Below are positions 55,241 to 64,000 of a DNA stretch of 64,000 bases, piece after piece. The translations under genes were made by a program, and so were the position numbers. The stretch is from Papiliotrema nemorosa (taxonomy: Eukaryota > Basidiomycota > Tremellomycetes > Tremellales > Rhynchogastremaceae): contig JASKOT010000002.1 of the NCBI GenBank assembly GCA_032158125.1, positions 558,001 through 622,000 on the forward strand, in the 5' to 3' direction. Each line of letters begins with the position of its first letter. Position 1 is the stretch's first letter. The notes beneath the pieces are model-generated. The model was not told the DNA's origin. It saw only the letters and a program-made list of their open reading frames with translations, and searched no databases.

Positions 55241-57585
55241 GTCGACTGTTGGGGCGAGACTTTGACAATATTCTCCATGGTTGGTCGATGACTACCGAGT
55301 GTTTTGGGTGTCGCTCGTATGCATGGACGATCTCGGTAGAGGTTGCAATCGATCATGCATGGGGCGTGGATGCATGCATGAGATGTGGATCGCCAATTTG
55401 CTGTTCTACCCTTTGTAATGCCTTCACACATCGCTATTGAGACGTTTATTGAAGGCCTGCTCCCCATCGAGTAATCGAGCCATCATTCGAGCTGTTGATT
55501 GGTAGCTCGGCGTGCGTCGATCAATTTCCTTTGTAAGCGTCTGGCGGACCAGCCTATATCCCTTACTTTGCCTTGTAGGATTTCAGCTGTGCCTCGAGCT
55601 GCTAGTCTGATCACAGTAGACAACCATACGAGACAGCCTGCCTGTCTTACTCAATTCGGGCAGAACATATGCTCCAATGCCCTCGGCTGGCGAAAAGGTA
55701 CCCGTGTTTATAGAGTTTTGGGCTAACAAGCTTACCTCGACTTTAGCACTTCGGACGGATGCTGAAGGGCGTCCATAGTTTCTTCGATATTGCAATTTCC
55801 AAGGTGACAAGAGAGTTTTGGACAGCATATGACTCGGTGGCCTTTGATGGCCGCGTGCGCTTCTCGGAGGATTTACCGGGGCATTCGGTGTGGAGCAGTG
55901 TGAGTAGGTGCTCGCCTTTGGAGGTCAGCTCGGCTGTCATGAGACATGTCATCCAGCGTTTCATAGTGAGACTTGCGGCTCCAGCGTGCGTCCGTATTTG
56001 CAAGCGAGCCAGGGGAACATATAAGAGATGGGAAGTATGACCAGGGCTAGGGAGCTTTGGGCAGTAGAACCGTCTTTAATTGGACCCGAAACTTTACATC
56101 TGCGCCTCGAAAGGTTTCCGAACGCCAACAGAGGACATGGCTTGGAGAGCGAGCGAAATGGACCAAGCCACATCAATAATCTACCCGCGTCGGGTGCTTT
56201 GTCTCGGTCGGGCAGAGTCGAGCCCCACGGTCTTCCTTTGTTCTTGAAACGGGCGACTAGATACGATTTCCGTCTCTGCATTACGTTGAATTATCAGTTA
56301 CACCGAACGACCCTGACCGAAAACGCCAGAAACCCTTGCCCTGACTACCGATTTCTCGTTCGGTCCTCCTGTTCCCACTCCCTCGAGCCCAGCGCAGCTT
56401 TGTGTTCCTCAATGAAAGGGATTCCAGCCATCAGAAACCCTACTCCACATGCGTCGAGCCCTACCTCGCTGACCCCAAAACTTACCAATACCTCGATGGA
56501 AGGGCAGAGCGGACGAGGCACTGCGGTGATTCCTGAAAACCGGGCCCTTGCGCCAAGGACGCACAAGTAACGCCATGATCGGCGAGAGGCGGCTAATCTG
56601 AGTAAATGAGCGAATGAAGAGACACTGTGGACACCTTTTTCGGGCTGGTCCCAATTCCTTGGGTCAGAAAGGCGAGGTCGCTGGTGCTGCTCGCGATCGG
56701 GTGAGGGATCAGAAGATGCTTCACATGGTTCTCCTCGATGCCCACGATGTCGATCTTCTCTTGATCTATCCTGCTTACTTGACCGGTCTGATCATCAACA
56801 TTTCAAAAATCACCGTCTCCCGACCACCGCTTTCCAGGGGGTATAGAATCTGCAGACAGCAACAACACGAGCCCGATAAGGATCGTTTGGACAGCCTGAA
56901 CCTGACATCAAGATAGTGAGTGTACATGTCCTGGTCGTCCACGATGGTGTAGTGTTGTTGTAGAGAGAATAGGATGGGAAGCGTGATCGAGATAGTCGAG
57001 AACAATAGACTCCTCGTAGTGGACGATCAAACCACACACACGCACCCAGAGCCCCTTGAAAAGTGGCCCCATCACCATCACTTCGGCCATCGTCACCATC
57101 ACTCAACCCCCCTCCCCCGTGTATCGTCACAAACACTGATCAACAGAGTTTCTCTATTGTTCTCAACCAATTGCATACCCGTCCATCCCTATCCTTGCCC
57201 ATCTTGGTCCACTCAAATCCCAACCCCAGCCACCACCCTCACACCACTTCCATCGCACTTGGAACGAGCTCGGACCAGGTGTTCAGAGAAGGTGAAAGAG
57301 ACAATTTCCTACCTCCACCAGTCGTACCTCGCCTATCCGACTCGTCCACACATTCTTCTTACAGACGGACTCCCACAACTGGAAACGACACTCATTGGAA
57401 ACTACAAGGATCGGCGAAAGCGGAGCGTTTGCAGGTTCAACTGACTCCGGATCATCGCATAGCTGTCCTCCCCCTTGATTCTAGAGTGCCCGTTGCCTCG
57501 TTGCGTCAACCGCGCCCTGCAAGGTATAAAGCGTCACCCCAGCCTCTCGCGCTTACGTCCACAACCGTATCTTGCCTGACCCACT
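55241..57585. other. Long gap: no confident gene; right end is HMG-gene leader
   Basis: Frames at 55499-55726, 55759-56040 and 56028-56570 have no recognisable families and no clean splice chain. From about 57060 the sequence is C/T-rich with an open frame of low complexity (57063-57599) that overlaps the start of the HMG gene in another frame; this is probably a long promoter and 5' UTR. Confidence 0.4.
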
Positions 57586-59910
57586 ATGCCTCGACCTAGG
57601 ACCAACGATCCGTCAAACTCTTCTAGATCCCGGGCGACTGCTCATTCTTTCGCCAAACCGACCTTCAAGCCCCCTTCCACTCCTCCCACCCAGGTTGAGC
57701 ACCCTCCCACTCCTTACCTTCAACGCACCTCTTCTCATCCCGAGGAAATCTACTCGGAGCCTATCCCTACATTCAACTGTCCCCCTACACCATACACTGG
57801 CTCACAGTTGCCGCCCGGAATACCTCTCCCCGGGGACTACGACGTTGGCTTCGCCAATTACATGTACTTCCCGCCACCGCCGCTGCACCCTGCCAGTATA
57901 TACCAGACTAGCAACCCTGGCGAGGAATTTGTCGCTCTTCCCGACCCACCAGAAACTAAACCTGCCACAGAAGCCGACAGTGACGATCCACAAGGACCCG
58001 TGCGTCGTCCTGAAAACCAATGGATCCTATATCGCACGGCCAAATTCGCAGAGATCAAGTCTGGCGCAGACGTACCCTTTCTCCAAGAGGCCAAAGAGCA
58101 GCTGGCCAAGGACATGGCACTTCAAGAGGAAAAGGATCGACGAAAGGCCGAGCTAACACTGAAGAGGGCGAAAGAAGAGGCGGAAGCGCAAGGCAAACCT
58201 TGGGCTCCGGAAGAGAGCACCGACTCTAAACCGAGCGGCAGAGTCAAAGCAAAGCCCAAACAGTCGAAGAAGAGGAACCAGACTCCAGTAGCACCTGCTT
58301 TGTTGGAGATAGGCACGGGGAAAACCGGTCGAGGTCCTCCCCAGTCTGATTTGTCCAAATTGGTCGGCATCATGTGGAAGCTAGAGCCACCCGAGGTACG
58401 GGAGATCTGGAAACAAAAGAGTTTAGAACAGAAGGAGGCGGTAGGTCGGCGATTGTTCTACGTCTGACGATAGCATCTGATTCTGCATCCCGAATACCAC
58501 TACAAACCCAGATCAGCTGCCCAAAAGCAGCAAGACAAGCTGGAGAAGGAGAAAGCGAGGGAGACCAAGCGACAAGCTAGGCTTAAAGAGCGAGAGCAAT
58601 CCAAGCCTTGTGAGTTACAATGTATGTATTCGTCCCTAATCATAGGTCGAAAACCGCGTACTCGAACTAGGAATTCTCCGACCGCACCCTACTCTGTCCT
58701 CAGTGCTTCGGCCGACCGAGCCATGGCGCGGGAAATCGCCAATGCCGATACAGGTATTCGAATCACGCCTGGTGAGCATGACGTCCAGTCCCAGCTAACG
58801 TCAAGCTCGTACGCCGGTAGATGAGAAGAGTGGCACGATCTATCCCTTCCCGATCCCATCTCATGCGATCCCAAGCATGCCTGCCGATCACTCGTTCGGT
58901 ACATTGGGACACACTGAGCCTACTTGCTCCGGTCCAACAGCTCTGCCGTCTGGACCTCAATTGCCCCCAACACATGCGTCGAACGCACTCACAGGTCAAC
59001 CCCTAGAGCACTGGTCACCGGACTGCGTCCATCCTGTTGTTCCGAGACATTACACTGATCCCACGGAGGCCGAGCAGTGGAACGGAACAACCGTCGAAGA
59101 GCTTGCAAGCACGTGGGCGGTGCTAGAAGATGGCGAGCCTGTGATCCTCGCAGAGTCTTCGACATATGGTGAGTTTTCTGGCAATAGCACTCGCTAATGT
59201 CAGAAGCCACGATCCCACCTGTGCCGGTCCAGCCTTGGATGGTCCCGCTTCCGGACGAGTCGACGCCATTCCTGGCTCCCCAGTGGCCCTTCGTCTCCCT
59301 CTCGCCAGCGATATCTCAAGACCCCGCAGCACTCCCATTGGCATATCATCCCGTCGATCCTGCATCAATGCACAAATACAGCGGTCTCTGGTTTGACGGC
59401 GTGGATTTGAGCGAGGGAGATGAACCCATCAATCTCGCCCACGATGCCGACACTTCGATCTTTCTTGAGACCGTCGTGTCAGAGACTGCCGCGTCGCCCG
59501 GTCCTCTGCTCTCGGGTAACGCCGTCTTTTCCCCCTCATACCTCGAGTGGAACTTGTCCGTCAACTCTAGCTCGACCAGTCCCTCCGATTCCAACGACGA
59601 GGGGGTACCCTATTCTATCCCTCGAGACGCCTCCTTTTCCAGCTACCTTGTCACGCCACAACTCGATCCACAAGGTCCTCTGCCGTTCAGTGATCGCTCA
59701 GCTTCATTTGAAAATGCCGAAGCTTTCATGGGCGGCTTGGAAGATGTCGGAGGGGACATGATCAATTGGGTCAATGACGAGGACGAGCACTCGACCAGGG
59801 TCGTCAGTGGCGAGACTGTCATTGAGAGACGGTCCATCTCTGTCGCCTCATACCCCGATGCCAAACAAAGCCGATCTCAACAACGTTCCACCGTGTCGAA
59901 CGAGTCGTAG
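57586..59910 (+). CDS. HMG-box (MATA_HMG-like) transcription factor with interrupted box
   Basis: The start is ATG 57586 (MPRPRTNDPSNSSRSRATAH). A Pro/Ser-rich N-terminus with TPPTQVEHPPTPY precedes the box. Helix 1 is RRPENQWILYRTAKFAEIKS at about residues 138-158. Helices 2 and 3 are QSDLSKLVGIMWKLEPPEVR then EIWKQKSLEQKEA and, after a 41-bp intron, HLILHPEYHYKPRSAAQKQ. Between helix 1 and helix 2 lie about 90 extra residues, Lys/Glu-rich then Pro/Lys-rich (QAKDM-type helix, KAKPKQSKKRNQTPV), coded in the same exon. A basic tail (KARETKRQARLKEREQ) follows. The later exons are acidic and Ser/Pro-rich, ending STVSNES, TAG 59908-59910. The box resembles fungal Ste11/Mat2-type HMG factors. No homeodomain, pheromone or receptor gene is nearby. 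Confidence 0.8.
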
Positions 59911-60510
59911 CTCGCCAATCTCATCTTTACACATCTCAACGTCAACCTGCTGGTCATATTTCGGGCTCGATCTTTGTCTTGGATCGCGGGACAACTGTTG
60001 TATCATAGCATTGTACAGTATACAGTATGGCCCAATTTCGCCAATCTCATCTCAAATTGCACTTTTACATGGCCACCTGCTAATAATCAACAAAACTAGT
60101 CTTCTCTTTCGTTTGGATTCTCTTTGCGCTTGTATAGTAGAGACAATATACACGTCTAGTGATTTCAGTTTCAATCACATTATGTATAGAGGTGAGATCG
60201 TGACAACTTGCATGGCGTCGCGGTACCTCGTCTGAGGTGTGCCGAATGGGTTTCAGGTGAAATTACCTGTCACGCCTACTTTACCTCCTGCCCGAATTTG
60301 CAGCTCCAATGTGTCAGGAACCATAGCCTGTGTTTGCGGCGGCTCGATCTACTGCACCCCCACCTCTGTACAACCTTGCCATGCGCACCCTTAGTTGGCG
60401 CGCGCGAGACGAGACATGGCAAGTAGAGTGGACTACGACGCGCGGATTGACACATGTTGCATGGTGACTTCTATCGCAACAAGTACGGGTGAACTCGGAA
60501 ATCCATGCGC
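59911..60510. other. Convergent 3' spacer, no gene seen
   Basis: About 600 bp lie between the HMG and 5MP stops. AT-rich around 60000-60190, likely holding 3' UTRs. No supported gene. Confidence 0.5.
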
Positions 60511-61972
60511 CTACTCTTCATCGTCCGAGTCCTGCTCTTCCAGGAACTATCCATCAGCTTGTGTCAAGTCGCCCAATGACTCACCTTGACCAGACCTTTC
60601 GTAGCCTTAAGGAAGTGTTGTTTGCCCTGAGGCTTGGCACCCTTTTGATGCCAATAAATAATGGCTTGATCCGAGACGCAGTCCGTGTTGTAAAGGACCT
60701 TGATGATGCTGAGGAAGGATTTCATGATCCGAGTGTCAGAGTAGCAATAGACTTGAACCGCATTGATGAGGGCGATTTCCGCCTTGGCGCCATTGCAGTA
60801 TGCTTCGAGAATAGTCGCATAGGTCTAATATCAGTTCGAGCAGAGCACGAGGTGGGTAACTCACAGTAACATGCGCAACGACTGCCGCGTCGAGCTGGTC
60901 TGGTCGTGCGGTCCAGTCAATGGTCTTCATCAGACCCTGCCAGATCCAATCGACAAGATCGGCCTCGGCGACGGGTTTCTCGGCTTGTTGAGCTTTCAAA
61001 GCTTCCAAAATCTGCCATGAGCCCCACAGATATGAGTCCACTCACGCTCGGGACAGACTCCTCATCATTGATCAACGCGACCAAGTTGGAGATGGTTTGA
61101 TCTTTGACTTCTCCAAGAGCCAACTTGGCGTACCATTCATTCACCTGTGGTAGACCCTCCTTTTTAAAGTGGTCTTCCAGGTATTGTCGGTTCCTGACCT
61201 GGAGTGGGATTGTTGACGCGATATCCTTCAACCCCGATCGTCGAATGGCCGATCCGAGTTGATCGATAGTCTGCTTGGACGCAAAGTATTGCTTGCAAAA
61301 GGCGGTGAGGAAATCGAGAGCTACGCCGTCTTTCACCACGTGATCCTTGCTCAAACTGGACAAGCATTTAGGCGAGAGTTGCAGTTCGATAATGAATAAG
61401 GCCGTCGCATTGGCCAATTTCTCCCTGGCGCTAGGCTCCCATTTGCCGAGATATCCCAACAAGTCGGGCAGAAAGTTCTCCTCCAAGGGCTTTTGAAGGT
61501 ACTTGTATCGCTGGATAACCCGTTTGAACACTTCGACCATTCCCTTTACACTGTCCCCCGGGCCTTCCAGCGAGTCATCCTTGAGGATATAAACGGGAGA
61601 TCGTTTTTCATCGAGGTATGAACCTCCAGGTTGCAAAAGACCCCCGACGAATAAGAGTTCGAATAGTTGTTCAGAATATTTCAGGAATTCCAAGGTAGAT
61701 CCAGCTTGGACGAGCTTGGCGACAAGGGTCTCCGTATTGGTCGGGGCGGGGAGTAGCTCGAGATGAAGGAGAAGAGCGTCTCGGAACGCTAGGTATAAGC
61801 TGCGATTCCACCAAAAGTACTCACTCTCTGGTTCAAACTTGGCCGTGGCTTTGGCTTGACCTTTTCTCTGCTTGATCCTCACCCCTGTTAGAGAAGGTTT
61901 TTGTGCAGCTTGAGCGGGAGTTGGAGCGGCAGCATTACCCTGTGGGCCGGAAGAGGTTGGCGTGTGTGACAT
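60511..61972 (-). CDS. 5MP/BZW (eIF5-mimic) W2-domain translation regulator
   Basis: 5MP proteins bind eIF2 and eIF3 like eIF5 does and tighten start-codon selection. The start is ATG 61970-61972 (MSHTPTSSGPQGNAAAPTPA); an in-frame ATG lies a few codons upstream of it. The body reads LTGVRIKQRKGQAKATAKFE, LYLAFRDALLLHLELLPAPT, LFELLFVGGLLQPGGSYLD, KGMVEVFKRVIQRYKYLQKP and LALGEVKDQTISNLVALIND. The C-terminal W2 part reads TYATILEAYCNGAKAEIALI, AIIYWHQKGAKPQGKQHFLK and, in a last small exon, FLEEQDSDDEE, TAG at 60511-60513. The acidic/aromatic W2 end that contacts eIF2-beta is intact. About 430 residues, as usual for the family. Confidence 0.93.
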
Positions 61973-62690
61973 GCAATGGGTCAAAGGGGGCAACGAGATT
62001 GAGCAGTAGTTGGATGGGGTATAGTGGGAAGGAGCGTGAATGGGTGAATAGCAAGGAGCGGGGTTATTGCCCCTGATACGCTCAATGTGGCATACGACAC
62101 GTCATGCAATTGGTCACGCTCACCTATCGTCTCATGCATAGTCCACTCGAACGGTACTACCACCCGTATGCACCTTGCTACTCGTGAGACTCGCCCCGTC
62201 TCTCGATGCATGCACTGAGACGCGTTGTTGGTGCCGGACACTGGAACGCTCAAAGAGTTGGGTTTGCGGGAATCAGGGGCAGATGACCGACGATGCCATT
62301 TTCTTCCGAAGTTGCTGCATTCCACCTCTACTGCCGCCTTCTATCATCCCTTCTCGAGCACTCGACTCGATTTTCAGTAATCCAGACCCCATCATTGGCA
62401 CCCTCAAACACATCGTACCGATCGGATCCCACCATACCCGCCAATTGAATCAACGCCGGAGTCAAAGGACCTCTCCCCGGTCACAGCTCCCCCTGTTGCC
62501 TCACCATCTGCCACCGTGAATATCTGCAGTGCTATACATTTCCTCGACGACCGGGGCCGTCGTCCAGCTTTATCCCACCTGTATCACATTTCGACCTTCA
62601 CACCACCCCACACCCTTCGAGGGGAGGTAGACTCTGGCTTACTTCTACGCCCACCCCAGCCCACATTTGACATAATCCAACCAAATAATC
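61973..62690. promoter_or_regulatory. Bidirectional promoter of 5MP and FAD oxidase genes
   Basis: About 720 bp lie between divergent start codons. The right 250 bp are C/T- and CCCC-rich, like fungal leaders. No gene was seen. Confidence 0.4.
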
Positions 62691-64000
62691 ATGGTCCAAA
62701 CGACCTCTCTCATCCAGCAGCCTCAACCCAACGGACCAGTCATTAAACCTTACCCTTTCATCTCTGTTCCTCCACGGGCTATCTCGCCCGAATACACACC
62801 GTCGAGTCTACTATCCCGGCTCAGACAGCAATTGGACACTTCCGGTTCAGGTAGACGAGCCCAAGTGTTGGGACACCATGACGAAGGGTGCGTCTGTCCG
62901 ATGACTGGGCTGATTGTGTAGCTTTACAGACTCTGCCGAAATCTTCAACGGCGCAGTCAAGACGCACGCCATCATCCTCGTCAAGCCCGTCAGTGCAGCG
63001 GATGTCAGCATGTGAGTTGCACTCCAGGCCCAACCTAATACCAGTGTAATCAAATTCTGCCGACAAAACGACCTCGATGTCAGTGTCAAAGCTGGTGGTA
63101 CGGGCGTGCATGGATGGAGCGTGAGTCCCAAGTCATCTCATAGCTGATGACCAGGTTGCGGGACATGTCATTCTGGACATGTCCTCCTTGAGCGACATTT
63201 CGGTATCCCTCCCCAATGAAGCTGCAACTTTGCAGGAAAGTTTCGCTCATCTCAACATTGGACATGGCGATGTCAAACGCCCCTCCCTCTCGTCAACCCA
63301 CCATTCTTCCGACTCGACCACCACTTCCACCAAACGCTCCTTTGCCGACGCTTCCCTGGACGAGACCGACAATCAACGGAAAGAGACAAAGTATATGACA
63401 GAAATCACCGAAGAACCGTCCAGAACGTCCAGTCATGACTCGAGGGATATTGAAGGCGATCAAGACATGTCGAGGACTTCTTCCAACGGCAACTCGGGAT
63501 CCATGAGATCAGACAGCGCGAGCCGTGACGGACAAGATTCGACACCTGCCACATCAATAAAGAGTTCTCAGCCGAGTATCAAACTCCCTCCCACTTCCTT
63601 CAGCTCGAATGACAACTCGTTCGCCACATCATCTTCCAGCTCTTCAGGTCAGACCCGCTTCACTTATGTCAACCCATCTCCAACAGCCATTGCGCCTGTA
63701 CCATTTTTCCCAACATCTTTCGGCGCGGGATCCACCTCTGGGGTATCTTTCAATGCGCAATCCTTCCAAGCAAACTCTCGACTCGCGCTCAACACCAACC
63801 CCGACCCCCCATCTTATACCATTGTCACATTCGGCGCAGGAGTCAGATCAAAGCAGTTGGACGCTGCGACCGCTGCGTCACCATACGGTGCCTTTCACGT
63901 ACCCACCTCTGCATTCCCCGTCGGGGCGGGACAGTTTGTGCTGGGTGGATTCGGCTTTTTGGGGCGCAAGCATGGTCTCGCCATGGACAATGTGGTGGAA
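62691..64000 (+). CDS. FAD-linked oxidase (PCMH/BBE type), 3' truncated by window edge
   Basis: The start is ATG 62691 (MVQTTSLIQQPQPNGPVIKP). Removing three introns of about 34-45 bp gives IFNGAVKTHAIILVKPVSAA, VIKFCRQNDLDVSVKAGGTG and VHGWSVAGHVILDMSSLSDI, the first half of a PCMH FAD-binding domain. The second half begins much later: YTIVTFGAGVRSKQLDAATA, then PVGAGQFVLGGFGFLGRKHG and LAMDNVVE at the edge. Between them about 190 Ser/Thr-rich residues are inserted. The usual GGHS/GGHDY His that can bind FAD covalently is replaced (AGGTGVHGWS). The frame is open to the last base, so the substrate-binding part lies outside. Substrate and location unknown; no signal peptide is seen. Confidence 0.82.

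Noticed and set aside
57063..57599. A 178-codon Pro/Ser-rich frame upstream of the HMG gene
   Set aside because: It is C/T-rich low complexity that overlaps the HMG start in another frame, better explained as promoter and leader.
57586..59910. A mating-type (MAT) locus around the HMG gene
   Set aside because: No homeodomain, pheromone precursor, STE3 receptor or other usual MAT neighbour is present; the HMG factor stands among housekeeping genes.
1..64000. tRNA, rRNA, transposon, CRISPR or bacterial operon features
   Set aside because: No tRNA A/B-box pairs, terminal repeats, transposase or polymerase motifs, regular repeat-spacer arrays or Shine-Dalgarno-linked operons were seen by eye.

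Overview
The window is nuclear DNA from a basidiomycete fungus, most likely a Tremellomycete (Cryptococcus/Kwoniella/Tremella type). Evidence: genes are split by many very short GT-AG introns, often only 32-70 bp; genes are tightly packed on both strands; single-copy fungal genes are recognisable by translating and splicing by eye (NEDD8 E1 subunit, ATRIP-like checkpoint factor, Rab5, Stm1, Cpa2, Sec9, Dbp9, xylulokinase, 5MP/BZW); and there are fungal-only families (Zn2Cys6 factors, RTA1, Apd1-like, LYC1-like). No tRNA, rRNA, transposon, CRISPR or bacterial-style operon was seen. All gene models are hand-spliced. Outer coordinates run from the chosen start codon to the stop codon; internal exons are not listed in full.

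Layout. 1-9 kb: the 3' end of an unknown gene, ULA1 (neddylation), an Apd1/sucrase-ferredoxin-like gene, and an ATRIP/Rad26-like checkpoint gene. 9-17 kb: three minus-strand housekeeping genes (Rab5 GTPase, STM1, mitochondrial arginine-specific carbamoyl-phosphate synthase CPA2). 17-31 kb: an RG/RGG-rich unknown, a transmembrane protein with an aspartic-protease-like ectodomain lacking normal catalytic motifs, a small zinc-ribbon protein, a small membrane protein, a GATA factor with a short finger, a DUF2414/NCBP3-like gene, and SEC9. 31-40 kb: a PY-motif alpha-arrestin, an RTA1 exporter, three small genes (NDUFS6-like, acyl-CoA-binding protein, NDUFA4/MLRQ-like), and a LYC1-like acetyltransferase. 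41-52 kb: xylulokinase followed by two convergent Zn2Cys6 regulators, both with unusual cysteine spacing. 52-64 kb: a small membrane-anchored unknown, DBP9, a nearly 3-kb gap holding what looks like a decayed RING-CH ubiquitin ligase, an HMG-box regulator whose box is interrupted by about 90 residues, a 5MP/BZW translation regulator, and the 5' part of an FAD-linked oxidase.

Functional links are mostly those of ordinary housekeeping neighbours. Two groupings may mean more: xylulokinase beside two zinc-cluster regulators (possible pentose regulation), and SEC9 with the NCBP3-like gene, whose start codons are only 40 bp apart in divergent orientation. The most unusual protein-level signals are the split HMG box, the inactive-looking membrane aspartic-protease homologue with a long proline/glutamine-rich tail, the acidic repeat inserted in Rab5, the two long-loop zinc clusters and the RING-CH relic. 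I did not find a convincing wholly new multi-gene system.
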